Source of the DNA: DASQYE01 sp036389315
GTDB taxonomy: Bacteria > Acidobacteriota > Blastocatellia > Pyrinomonadales > Pyrinomonadaceae
Assembly: GCA_036389315.1 (NCBI GenBank)
Contig: DASVQF010000014.1
Location: forward strand, 76,087 to 140,086
DNA length: 64,000 nt
Reading direction: 5' to 3'
The translations under genes were made by a program, and so were the position numbers. Of the stretch, positions 8,901-16,774 are shown one piece after another. Every line of letters starts with the position of its first letter. The first letter of the stretch is position 1. Under the pieces are notes generated by a model. The model had not been told where the DNA came from, did no database searches, and saw only the letters and a program-made list of their open reading frames with translations.

Positions 8901-9835
8901 CCAGAAAGTGCGATTACCACATAGCTGCGGGCAAGCTGCGCTTTGCTGCGGGCGAGAGCACAAAGCAGTTGACCCTGAGCATCGTAGACGATGTCTTTGT
9001 CGAGCCCCCGGAGACTTTCACTCTGACCCTGAGCGACCTGACCATCACCATCGCAGGCATCAACGTCAGCGTCCCTCTCAACCTGAGCGTTCCCGTCACG
9101 ATCACGGACAACGACGTGGCCGGGACGCCGAACCCGATAGACCAGACAGCCTTCTACGTCCGCCAGCTCTACGTTGATCTCCTGAGCCGCGAGCCCGATG
9201 CAGCGGGCCTGAGCGGCTGGACAAATCGCATCAACCTCTGCGGGCAGCAGGGACAGCCTCCGCCTCCCTGTGATCGTGTGACGGTCGGAGGCGACGGCTT
9301 CCTGCGCTCGGGAGAGTTCTTCGACCGACAGTTCTTCGTGCTTCGTCTCTATCGCACGGGCCTGGGAAGAATACTTCGTTATGACGAGATAAGCGATCTG
9401 GCCTATGTCAGCGGCTTTTTGACCAGCACGGATTTGGAATTGAACAAGCAGGACTTGGTGGCGGACATAATGGCCAGGGCTGAGTTCGCCAGTCAGTACA
9501 ATGGCCTGCCGAACGATCAGTTTGTGGACAGGCTGTTGCAGACGGCCGTCGTCAGCGTGCCGCAGTCAGTACGAGACGCCTGGGTCTCGGCTCTCAACGC
9601 TGGCAGCAAGACGAGAGCAGTGGTCTTCAGAGAGATTTCTGAGCGCGAGGAGGTAAGCGCCAAGTACTTGCACGAAGCGCAGGTCGTGTCGGCTTACTAC
9701 GGATTCTTCACCAGGAATCCGGACGGGGCGTACTTCAACTACTTGCAGCGGCTCGACGCTGGACAGATTACGCTCGGCGACCTGGCTAATGCTTTCATCA
9801 ACGCCGCTGAGTATCGCCAGCGGTTCGGCCCCTGA
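5963..9835 (+). CDS. secreted subtilisin-like (S8) protease with BACON, Calx-beta and DUF4214 domains
   Basis: Probably an exported endopeptidase of 1290 residues. N-terminal signal/membrane segment about 23-47. A propeptide-like stretch (about 74-155, GDILVRYRNN to AEPNYIMHA) precedes the S8 catalytic domain with D221 (IIDSGID), H283 (HGTHVAG), oxyanion N385 (AAAGNES) and S465 (GTSMATPH), so the site is complete. Behind it lie an Ig/fibronectin-like part, a nidogen-like beta region (about 640-830), a BACON-like domain (about 832-917), a Calx-beta domain (about 920-1050, ending ITDND) and a DUF4214 region (about 1055-1290, FYVRQLYVDLLSREPD). The ATG has a good AGGAGAG site. The DUF4214 tail is related to the stand-alone protein at 24225-25109 and to a domain of the methyltransferase at 33257-35125. 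Substrate unknown. Confidence 0.9.
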   Translation: MLRVPHNRRAPASSQTKSRRSRFRLSLTVALCLLALASLAAFGVSAQLTDGPPANEAPNQAALQSSTAKGSHGAEFVPGDILVRYRNNLAASRAETADLPLLKHGRAMKVNVERFDGSRLVPGLRIARVRAEETLDAIAALKEDPNVLYAEPNYIMHAELLPNDARFGEMWALKNTGQSGNVGPPEDTRLVSGTPGVDIDAELAWTNFNTGSSSVVVGIIDSGIDINHPDLQANIWTNPGESGGGKESNGIDDDGNGRIDDVHGWDFFSNNNSVYDDPAVDFHGTHVAGTIGAVGNNGIGVTGINWQIKMMPLKFIGPTDGGDTGGSTTGAIAAITYAVDMRNRGVNIRVLNNSWGSSGPPGQSLTNAVNAANNAGILFVAAAGNESTDSDDSPGTPGGVDAPNVIRAMATDRIDDLAYFSNIGTRLPGIGAPGRGILSTTPRNYTGATYTEADGSTYSFFAGTSMATPHVTGVAALILAQYPGISVQRLRAALLFSGEATAALAGKTSGGRRLNAYQALLNAGTTDSVAPTVSGLAVASQNGRNVTLQFSAGDDGASGLAALYDIIFTSSAGGQYHIGAFAPSLLSNSQSVTVTIPYRQTAGTITLNALDEVGNSGLASVGVTVGDTVTQPYTVALSAAAPLSTGGTGLGVIGDDKYRFNYQLPFPFPFFGQPVSRVSVSTNGALYFAPPPQRTNGDADDAGSSVLGLNSQAMIAGMWDDLRTDRFSGDVFVVTPEAGRIIFRWQGSTFASDTQPVNFEIELRSDGVIQTRYGSGNGGLRPVVGISSGDADAYSANATNAYVVGSHTSTSSLIDLANAQTVTFAPQATAPACTYALSQTAQSFSSGAASGTVNVTAGAGCTWTAASNDPSFITITSGTGGTGNGTLSFSVAANAGAARTGTLTIAGQTFTVTQAAAPASVQLGQASYSVSEGQAFLNVVVTRTGDTSSAMTIRYATSDTTDANFRCDPSTVGQVTGVASRKCDYHIAAGKLRFAAGESTKQLTLSIVDDVFVEPPETFTLTLSDLTITIAGINVSVPLNLSVPVTITDNDVAGTPNPIDQTAFYVRQLYVDLLSREPDAAGLSGWTNRINLCGQQGQPPPPCDRVTVGGDGFLRSGEFFDRQFFVLRLYRTGLGRILRYDEISDLAYVSGFLTSTDLELNKQDLVADIMARAEFASQYNGLPNDQFVDRLLQTAVVSVPQSVRDAWVSALNAGSKTRAVVFREISEREEVSAKYLHEAQVVSAYYGFFTRNPDGAYFNYLQRLDAGQITLGDLANAFINAAEYRQRFGP

Positions 9836-10297
9836 CGGGCCCTGTAAATTAATCGAACCGGGGCGCGCGGCGGGCGTGGAAAGCGCAGCGCCTTCCTCTG
9901 TGCAGCGCGCGGCCCTGTGTACTTAAGTTCCGAAATCTTGATTCGTTTGCCACCACGTACGGTGTCGCGTCAGCTTCCCGGTCTCAGGAGTGGACGCGTT
10001 TAATACGCCTGGAAGCGGTTTCGGGCGCGGATGGTTTCAGGACGAGCCTCGGCCCAGAGGGCGCTTGCCGACTCGTAAGCGCTGATAGAAATAGCTGTTT
10101 CGCAGGCTCAGGCCGCCCGCAGCTCCGGCCGCAGCCCTGCGCGTCACTCGCTTTGCCCGTTTGTGGCCTCTGCGTTGCATCAAACAGTGGCCCGGCTGCA
10201 TATAAAGCGCCGCTCGAATCAGGGGCTCAGAGCCGTTAGCAAGAGTTTTTCAGCCAGAGTCTTTACTATTTTTACTTCCGAAGCCGGGGCCGGTTTT
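9836..10297. other. non-coding gap before the metalloprotease
   Basis: About 460 bases. An in-frame extension of the next gene reaches 10163 but looks untranslated, because the signal peptide starts at the ATG at 10298. A small inverted repeat, GCGCTT (10061-10066) with AAGCGC (10077-10082), is present. No convincing promoter or RNA gene was recognised. Confidence 0.5.
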
Positions 10298-11938
10298 ATG
10301 CGTCGTCCGATCACAGCACTGATCCTGGTCGCCATCCTCCTGGCCGCGCCTCTGCCTGCCCGCGCCTATACTTTGCAGTTCACAGACGCCTCGGCCGGCG
10401 TTCAGATCAAGTGGCCCACTGGCGTTGTGACCGTCGCGCTTTCAAGCTCGGTGAGCGCGCCTCCTTCAAATATCAAGGCCGGAAGCGATGTTGCGGGAGC
10501 CATCCGCCGCGCGCTCCTGCAATGGGCCGCCGTCTCCAGCATCCGTTTCGTCGAAACCTCTGCAAACGCGCAATCGGTCAGCCCGAGCACGGGCGGCGAC
10601 GGCATCAGCCTGATTACCGTGGCCAACACGCCCGAGAACGCAGCACTCTTTCAGGGGAGTGATAGGCCCGGACGCACGCGCGTCTTTTTCGACCCGGCCA
10701 CGGGCCAGATCAGCGAAGCCGACATTGCCTTGAACCCTGCGGCGCTCTTCTCCACGGACGGCACCTTCGGAACCTACGATTTGGAGTCTGTGCTGACGCA
10801 CGAGTTGGGCCACCTGCTCGGGCTTGAGCATTCGGGGATGGTCGGAGCGACGATGCAGCCGCGCCTGGCCGTCAACGGCCTGTACACGCTTCCGGCCTTC
10901 TCTCCGCGCACGCTCTCTGAGGATGATCGCGCGGGCGTCCGCTCGCTCTACGGGCCGCGCACGGGCCGAGGGGCGATTGCGGGGACAGTCACTTATGCTA
11001 ATGGCGCTCCGGCTTACGGCGCGCACGTCTGGGCCGAGGACGCGGCGCGGGGCCGCAGCGTCGCCGGCCAGATCACTTCGCAGAGTGGCGCGTATCACAT
11101 AGACGACCTGCCGCCCGGACAGTATCGCCTCATCGTAGAGCATCTGGACGGCAACATTGTCGCCTCCGAGATAGCCTCCTCGGGCGGCGCTTATGCCGGG
11201 CTCTCTAACCCGCAGGCAGCCTTTCGCGCAACCGAAGTGGCCGCACAGGTCAGCGTCACGGCCCAGGCTAATCCGACCCTGCTGAACATCTCTCTATCGA
11301 ACGGTCAGCTCTTTCTCAACCCGAGGCTGCTCGGCATCAACGGCCAGCTCTCGACCATCGCCGTGCCCATAGAGCCGAGCCGCACCTACACGCTTTACGT
11401 CGGCGGCGAGGGCTTAGACCAGGTGAGCGGCGAAGGCATCACGGTCACTTCGCCTTACATTAAGGTCGAGGCGTCGAGCCTCAAATTGCAGCAGCTCGAA
11501 GCGACCTATCCCATCATCAGCTTCAACATCAGGGTGGCCGAAGACGTTCCGGCGGGAGAGTATGATCTGCGCTTCCGCTCGGCGAGCGGCGAGGTCTCCT
11601 ACATCGCCGGAGGATTAACGGTCGATGAAGAGACGGGCGCGCTCGTCCTGGGCCCGGAGGCCGGCGAAGCGGTCGAGGGATTGGAGACAGGCATGGGCGA
11701 GGCCGAGGCGCAGTCCGCAGACGCAATATCATACTTGCTGACGCCCTTTGACCTCTCCGCCCGAAGCCTTGCGCCAAACAGCCGCCGCAGCGCCCGCCTC
11801 GCTTCGGCCCGTGCCGAGCGGCGCAGCCGGGCAGCAAGCCTAGTCCAGCTCAAGCTCCCCGCCCCGGAAAGGTTCAAGGCTCTCATAGAGCCTCTGCTCG
11901 GCCTGCGCGGCGAGCGCAGCCGCCTCGGCCCTTCGTAA
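10298..11938 (+). CDS. secreted matrixin-like zinc metalloprotease with Cna-B/CarboxypepD-type domain
   Basis: Predicted exported zinc peptidase of 546 residues. I chose the ATG at 10298 because a clear signal peptide starts there (MRRPITALILVAILLAAPLPARA); the frame is open from 10163, but those residues look non-coding. The metzincin motif HELGHLLGLEH gives zinc ligands H168, H172, H178 and catalytic E169. A following TMQP segment fits the Met-turn. After the catalytic domain, about residues 225-300 resemble a carboxypeptidase-regulatory beta-sandwich (GAIAGTVTYANGAPAYGAHV to LPPGQYRL). The C-terminal half looks like an IPT/Ig-type region followed by a basic, Ser/Arg-rich tail of unknown role. 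It is flanked by two other secreted proteins; the gaps suggest separate transcripts. Confidence 0.85.
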   Translation: MRRPITALILVAILLAAPLPARAYTLQFTDASAGVQIKWPTGVVTVALSSSVSAPPSNIKAGSDVAGAIRRALLQWAAVSSIRFVETSANAQSVSPSTGGDGISLITVANTPENAALFQGSDRPGRTRVFFDPATGQISEADIALNPAALFSTDGTFGTYDLESVLTHELGHLLGLEHSGMVGATMQPRLAVNGLYTLPAFSPRTLSEDDRAGVRSLYGPRTGRGAIAGTVTYANGAPAYGAHVWAEDAARGRSVAGQITSQSGAYHIDDLPPGQYRLIVEHLDGNIVASEIASSGGAYAGLSNPQAAFRATEVAAQVSVTAQANPTLLNISLSNGQLFLNPRLLGINGQLSTIAVPIEPSRTYTLYVGGEGLDQVSGEGITVTSPYIKVEASSLKLQQLEATYPIISFNIRVAEDVPAGEYDLRFRSASGEVSYIAGGLTVDEETGALVLGPEAGEAVEGLETGMGEAEAQSADAISYLLTPFDLSARSLAPNSRRSARLASARAERRSRAASLVQLKLPAPERFKALIEPLLGLRGERSRLGPS

Positions 11939-12151
11939 GCAATTATTGCGCGCTCGGCCCGGCCCGCCCGGTTTTCTTTGAGGAAAATAGTTTTGCGCTC
12001 GCTTGCGCTTGGCCGAACCTTACGCTTAAAATAACGGCTTTTGAAACGTTGATCCGGCGCGCTCGCACGGTTCGGCGTTTTAAGCGACAGTCAAGGGTTT
12101 CCTTTTGGCCTCTCTTATTTTTCATCCGTGTTCTTATTTCGGAGGTTTACA

Positions 12152-14464
12152 GTGAAGCAGTTTCTTCGTTTGTCGTGCGCCAGTCTCGCGCTCATCCTCA
12201 TTCTCGGCGCGGGTCTTGCGGCCCAGGCACAGACCGACCCGTTCGTCACACAGATCAGCTCTTCAGCTCGTGAATCATTCGCCGGAGGCATGAGCGGTAA
12301 CGGCCGTTTTGTCGTCATCGAGTCCAACGGCGACATCGCCACGGAGAAGACCGACGCGCGCAACAACGCCGACGGCAACCGCGAGATATTTCTTTTCGAC
12401 TATGCGCAGCGCCGCATCTTCCAGATCACCAATACTAAGAGCGCGCTGCGTGACGTGGCCCAACCGGCGACGACCCAGAGCAACGTCGCCATCGAAGTCA
12501 GCAACAATCGCCCCATCCTCAGCAACAACGCGCGCTGGATAGTCTTCAGCTCGAACGCCTCGACCCCGGCCAACTTTGACGGCAATGACGCGACCAATCG
12601 CGCCGCGCTCGCCGCCGACGGCAACCAGGAGTTGTTTCTCTATTTCGTTCCCGCGCCTCCGGCCGCCACGCTTTCGAGCGGCGCGGATCAGCCCTTCACA
12701 GAGTTGGCCGGAGGCGAGCTGACCCGCTTGACAGACACTCCGGCGAGCCGCCTGCCCACGGGCGGGACGACCACCCTCGCGCCCTTCGTGGCCGACGATA
12801 ATCGCGATGCTACGACCAACGACAATGCTTCCGTGATCGCTTTCGTCTCGACGCGCAACCTGACGGGCACTAACGCCGACGGCAACGCTGAAATCTTCAT
12901 CTTCAGGAGAATCGGTGTCTCTCCCGCTACGGGCAACCTGGTTCAGGTGACGAACACGACGGGCAGCACCGTCTTCAACGCGAGCCCGAACATCTCGGGC
13001 ATCGCGGGCGGCACTTCGACGATTGCCTTCATGTCCAACGCCAACATTGCGGCCGGAGGCGCAAGCAACAACTCTGACGGCAATGCTGAGGTTTACCTGG
13101 CGACTTTTGACGGCACGACCGCGACGGTCACGCGGCAGGTGACGCGCACGGCCGTGAGCGCGACGAACGGGCAGGTGGGAGTCAACATCATGACGCTGGG
13201 CCAACACCTCAGTCGTGATGGGAACCTGCTGGCCTTTGAATCCTACGCGGCGCTCTCCGGCGATAGCGCCGTTCAGACGACGACGACTGTTTTCATCTAC
13301 AACGTCGCGGCCAACAGCTTTACGCAGGTGGGCCCACGCGCCAACAACACCTCGGCCCCGCGCTTTCCGACTTTCACGGACTACGATGCTGCGGGGACGC
13401 CCACGACGATCATCTTCTCGTCCTTCTTGAACTTCACCGCCTCGGGCGCTGCGCCGACGACTGCCACGGACGGGCTCAATCCGAACGGGCGGCCGCAAAT
13501 CTTCTCCGCGCCGGTGGCCGCGCCGACCACTTTCACAAGATTGACGAACACGCCGGCTTTCACAGCGCCGACCGATGTTCCGCCCGCTTTGCAGGCGTTT
13601 GCCAGCAACTCGCGCCAGCGCCTCTCCTTTAGTCTCCAACGGACTGAGCTGGGCGGAGGCAACAGTGACGGCTCGACGGAAGCTTATTACCTCCTGACGC
13701 AGACGACCACCGAATCCGGCGGCACGCTCTCCTTCTTTACGGGCGCGAGCAATCGCCCTGTGACGGGCCCGAGCCCTGCGCCGACCGCTCCGGCCGTGGC
13801 GGGCCTTGCGCCCGGCATGCTCGGCATCGTGCGCTCTGCCACGGCGCTTGCGCCGTCCTTCGTGGAAGCCTGCGCGGGCCTGGCCTGCGCGTCCGAGACC
13901 AAGCGCGTGCCCGCATTGCCGACCGAGTTGAACGGCGTCTCGCTCTCGATCAATGGTGGCGCGGCGGGCCTCTACTCGGTCGCCGCCGGGCAGATAAATT
14001 TCGTCGTGCCCGTCGGACTGGTGGCTCAGACAGGCACGAACACCTATCCGGTGGTCATCAATAACAACGGAGTGGTGACGCGCGGTACGCTGCAAATCCT
14101 CGGCGCTCAGCCCGACATCTTCACGACCACGATGGACGCCGGAGGCCGAGCCGCCGTCACGACCACAGACGGCTTGGCGGAGCCGTTCACAGCGCCCGTC
14201 GTCTTGCGCATCATGTTGACGGGCGTACGCGGTTTGACCAAGGCACAGCTTACGGTTCGCATCGGCTCGACAGACCTGACCGGAGCGGCCATTATCACGG
14301 ACGCTGTTCCGGTCGCAAACGCCACGCCCGGTTTCTATCAGGTGGACGTGCAGGTGCCCGCCTCGCTTGCGGGCGCGGGCGACGTTCCCGTGATCGTGAC
14401 GGCGACGACCAACTCGACGACGAGTCGTCCGGCCGACACGGCACCGCGCATCCGGATCAATTAA
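12152..14464 (+). CDS. secreted PD40/TolB-type propeller protein with C-terminal TIGR03437 domain
   Basis: Exported protein of about 770 residues, function unknown. The start is the GTG at 12152: GGAGG at 12141-12145 lies 6 bases upstream, and a signal peptide follows (VKQFLRLSCASLALILILGAG to AQAQ). The frame upstream to 12128 overlaps the ribosome site and is rejected. Residues about 40-520 carry repeated blades with DGN-EIF-Y/F motifs and ITNT/LTDT segments typical of TolB/WD40-like (PD40) propellers. The C-terminal 230 residues (GLAPGMLGIVRSA, LSINGGAAGLYSVAAGQINF, VVINNNGV, TTTDG) match TIGR03437, a domain found mostly in Acidobacteriota; this is the best taxonomic clue in the window. 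A strong terminator hairpin follows. Confidence 0.88.
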   Translation: MKQFLRLSCASLALILILGAGLAAQAQTDPFVTQISSSARESFAGGMSGNGRFVVIESNGDIATEKTDARNNADGNREIFLFDYAQRRIFQITNTKSALRDVAQPATTQSNVAIEVSNNRPILSNNARWIVFSSNASTPANFDGNDATNRAALAADGNQELFLYFVPAPPAATLSSGADQPFTELAGGELTRLTDTPASRLPTGGTTTLAPFVADDNRDATTNDNASVIAFVSTRNLTGTNADGNAEIFIFRRIGVSPATGNLVQVTNTTGSTVFNASPNISGIAGGTSTIAFMSNANIAAGGASNNSDGNAEVYLATFDGTTATVTRQVTRTAVSATNGQVGVNIMTLGQHLSRDGNLLAFESYAALSGDSAVQTTTTVFIYNVAANSFTQVGPRANNTSAPRFPTFTDYDAAGTPTTIIFSSFLNFTASGAAPTTATDGLNPNGRPQIFSAPVAAPTTFTRLTNTPAFTAPTDVPPALQAFASNSRQRLSFSLQRTELGGGNSDGSTEAYYLLTQTTTESGGTLSFFTGASNRPVTGPSPAPTAPAVAGLAPGMLGIVRSATALAPSFVEACAGLACASETKRVPALPTELNGVSLSINGGAAGLYSVAAGQINFVVPVGLVAQTGTNTYPVVINNNGVVTRGTLQILGAQPDIFTTTMDAGGRAAVTTTDGLAEPFTAPVVLRIMLTGVRGLTKAQLTVRIGSTDLTGAAIITDAVPVANATPGFYQVDVQVPASLAGAGDVPVIVTATTNSTTSRPADTAPRIRIN

Positions 14465-14497
14465 GCCGAGGGCGCACAGGGCAAGCGCGAGCAATTC

Positions 14498-14550
14498 TTG
14501 AGCAGCGAGCAGAAGGTTAAAGACAACTGCTCGCTGCTCAACTCTTTTTT
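14498..14550 (+). terminator. rho-independent terminator after the TIGR03437 gene
   Basis: A perfect 15-base-pair stem (14498-14512 with 14527-14541, arms TTGAGCAGCGAGCAG) encloses a 14-base loop and is followed by CTCTTTTTT. It ends only 6 bases before the next ATG at 14557, so it would also sit in the leader of that gene if transcription read through. Confidence 0.8.
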
Positions 14551-14556
14551 CTAAGC

Positions 14557-15699
14557 ATGCACGTTGGAATTGACGGCTTTCCGCTCGTCGCGCCGAGGAC
14601 GGGCATCGGCCATTACACTTTCGAGCTGGCGCGAGCGTTGGCCCAGGCGGCTCCCTCGGACGAATTCGAGCTGATCTCGCCCACACCTTCTTCTCTTCCC
14701 GAAGAGCTTGGCCCCGGATGGCCCACGAATCTACGCGCGTCGAGCCCGCAAGGGGCGCTGCTCAATCGCCGCTGGTGGGCCGTGGGCCTGCCGCTCTATT
14801 TGAGGCGCGCGCGCCTGGACATCTTTCACGGCACGAACTACGAAGCGCCGCTCTGGAATAGCGGCTGCACGGTGGTCACAATCCACGACCTCTCGCTGCT
14901 CCTGCACGCAGACAAGCACGAGGAGCGACTGGCCCGGCGCGCGCGCCGACGCCTGCCGCTCGTCGTGCGCCAGGCGTCGATGATTATCACGGCCACCGAG
15001 AGCGTCAAGCGCGAAATCTGCGAGCATCTGAAGGTGAACGCAGATCGCGTGGCCGTCACCCCTTACGCGCCGCGCCGAACGCTCGGCAGCGTCTCCCCGG
15101 CACAGGCCGCCGAGGTCAGGCGCAGGCTCGGCGTCGAAGATCAATTTATTCTTTTCGTCGGGACGGTCGAGCCGCGCAAGAATCTGACGGCGCTCGTGCG
15201 CGCCTTCGCAGAGGTGCTCGGTCACACAAGCTTTCGGCCGCAACTCGTGATCGCGGGTCGCAAGGGATGGCTGACAGACGAGCTGGACTCCCTGATAGAG
15301 AGGTCGGGTATCCGAGAGCGGCTGCTTTTGACGGGCTACGTCCGCGAAGAAGAGCTGGCCGCGCTCTATTCATCCTGCCGCATGTGCGTCTACCCTTCGC
15401 TCTACGAAGGCTTCGGCCTGCCGCCGCTCGAAGCCATGCAGTGCGGCGCGCCCGTCATCACCAGCAACATAGAAGCAATCGTCGAGACTGTCGGAACAGC
15501 AGCCCGCCTCGTTCCTCCCACCGACGCGCAGGCTTTGGCCCAGGCCATCACAGAGCTGCTCCGTGACGAGGCCGCGCGCAGCCGCCTCTCTCAAGCCGGA
15601 CGAGAGCGCGCAGCCGGCTTCACCTGGGAGCGGACGGCCCAGCTCACGCTTGACGTATACCGCGAAGCTCTCAAGCGAAAGAAGAGGACGAAGCAATAA
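14557..15699 (+). CDS. GT4-family glycosyltransferase
   Basis: Cytoplasmic GT-B retaining glycosyltransferase of 380 residues, likely transferring a hexose during polysaccharide synthesis; donor and acceptor are unknown. It starts MHVGIDGFPLVAPRTGIGHY, the G-G-Y/F acceptor-side loop common in mannosyl- and rhamnosyl-transferases. The C-terminal domain has FVGTVEPRKNL and the nucleotide-sugar motif YEGFGLPPLEAMQCG with the two conserved Glu. There is no Shine-Dalgarno site before the ATG, and a terminator hairpin ends 6 bases upstream, so expression is puzzling; a start further in is not favoured because the N-terminus matches the family. It is the only + strand gene at this end of the locus and is convergent with the epimerase. 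Confidence 0.87.
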   Translation: MHVGIDGFPLVAPRTGIGHYTFELARALAQAAPSDEFELISPTPSSLPEELGPGWPTNLRASSPQGALLNRRWWAVGLPLYLRRARLDIFHGTNYEAPLWNSGCTVVTIHDLSLLLHADKHEERLARRARRRLPLVVRQASMIITATESVKREICEHLKVNADRVAVTPYAPRRTLGSVSPAQAAEVRRRLGVEDQFILFVGTVEPRKNLTALVRAFAEVLGHTSFRPQLVIAGRKGWLTDELDSLIERSGIRERLLLTGYVREEELAALYSSCRMCVYPSLYEGFGLPPLEAMQCGAPVITSNIEAIVETVGTAARLVPPTDAQALAQAITELLRDEAARSRLSQAGRERAAGFTWERTAQLTLDVYREALKRKKRTKQ

Positions 15700-15725
15700 G
15701 CCACGCAGGGGCTTGTGCGCCGTAT

Positions 15726-16685
15726 TCATTCGGCTTCGTCGTAGAAGCTTTGCAGGGCTGGGTGGGCGCGCAGCCACTCGACCGTTTGGCGAAAGCCCTG
15801 CTCGAAGTCGTAGCGGGGCTGCCAGCCGAGCGCGTCTTTAATCTTCCGATTGTCGGCCACCCACACGTTAGTATCCCACTGCCTGGCGAGCATCGTGGCC
15901 CATTGCGGCGCGGCGCGGATTGAGAGCACGCGCCGCGCCGTCTCGACCACTTCACGCAGAGAGGTCTGAACGCCCGTGCCCACGTTATAAATGGGCCCAT
16001 AGTCCTCGCCCGCACGCCTCGTCGCCGCCAGCAGATAGCTTTCCGTCACGTCGTCCACGTAGATATAGTCGCGCGCAACTTCGGGACTCACGAGCGGCGG
16101 CAACTCTCCTCTCAGGCCGCGCGTGATGAGACGCGGGACGAGGCGCGTGGGCTCTTCGTATGGGCCATAGACCGAGTAGAGCCTGAGCGTCGTGATGTGC
16201 GCCTTGCGCGCGCGCGCAGTGTAGCGGCAGAAGAGTGTCGCCGAAGCCTTCGTCACCGCGTAATGACCGTTCGGCTCAAGGGCTTCGTCCTCTGCGGGAG
16301 CATGGTCTTTGAAGCCGTACTCTGACGAAGAGCCCGTGTTGACGAACGATTCAAAGCCCGTCTTGAGACACGCCTCGACGAGGTTGATCGTGCCGGTGAT
16401 GTTTGTCTCGACCATCCTGCGAAGGTCTGTCTGCGAAGCGTAAGCGCCGTGCGCCGCCAGATGAAAAACCCAGTCGGGTCGAATATTCCCAACCGTCTCC
16501 GCGAGAGCTTCCGCGTCTTCGAGAGTGACCTCGTGCAGGCGTACGTCCGCGCGTATCTCGTCAATTCGCCAAGAGCTGTGAAGAGGACGAACCAGCAGGT
16601 TAACCTCCTGGCCGTCCAGCAAGAGGCGGCGGGCCAGGTTAGCCCCGACGAACCCGGTCGCTCCCGTGATGATGACGCGCTTCAT
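15726..16685 (-). CDS. NAD-dependent epimerase/dehydratase (extended SDR) for an NDP-sugar
   Basis: Likely converts a nucleotide sugar for O-polysaccharide synthesis. The ATG at 16685 gives 319 residues, beginning MKRVIITGATGFVGANLARR, with the Rossmann motif GATGFVG at the very N-terminus. The open frame continues to 16733, but that part is encoded by a GGGATGA repeat and is rejected. The catalytic Y-x3-K is in the segment HYAVTKASATLF, and NTGSSSEYG supplies the Ser. AAHGAYA, RLYSVYGPYE and RDYIYVDDV are typical SDR landmarks. The pattern fits GDP-6-deoxy-lyxo-hexulose or UDP-glucose epimerase-like enzymes; the exact substrate cannot be told. The sulfotransferase lies upstream on the same strand. 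Confidence 0.85.
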   Translation of the reverse strand: MKRVIITGATGFVGANLARRLLLDGQEVNLLVRPLHSSWRIDEIRADVRLHEVTLEDAEALAETVGNIRPDWVFHLAAHGAYASQTDLRRMVETNITGTINLVEACLKTGFESFVNTGSSSEYGFKDHAPAEDEALEPNGHYAVTKASATLFCRYTARARKAHITTLRLYSVYGPYEEPTRLVPRLITRGLRGELPPLVSPEVARDYIYVDDVTESYLLAATRRAGEDYGPIYNVGTGVQTSLREVVETARRVLSIRAAPQWATMLARQWDTNVWVADNRKIKDALGWQPRYDFEQGFRQTVEWLRAHPALQSFYDEAE

Positions 16686-16688
16686 GAG

Positions 16689-16774
16689 AAGGGATGAGGG
16701 ATGAGGGATGAGGGATAAAGAAAAAGCATTCAAGCGTCGGAAGCTTTTCTTTCATTCCTCTGCCCTCATCCCTT
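16689..16774. repeat. GGGATGA tandem heptamer and large hairpin
   Basis: Three direct copies of GGGATGA run from 16691 to 16711. AAGGGATGAGGG (16689-16700) pairs perfectly with CCCTCATCCCTT (16763-16774), and the inner AAAGAAAAAGC / GCTTTTCTTT arms can extend the stem. On the minus strand it begins at the TAA stop of the sulfotransferase and ends 3 bases before the epimerase ATG, so it occupies the whole spacer. Confidence 0.7.

Noticed and set aside
12275..14686. 803-codon open frame on the minus strand opposite the TIGR03437 gene
   Set aside because: It is a shadow of the + strand gene: Arg- and Gly-rich, without domains or a ribosome site, while the opposite frame has a signal peptide and known domains.
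16683..16774. GGGATGA tandem as a CRISPR array
   Set aside because: Heptamer copies are directly adjacent without spacers, and no cas genes are present.
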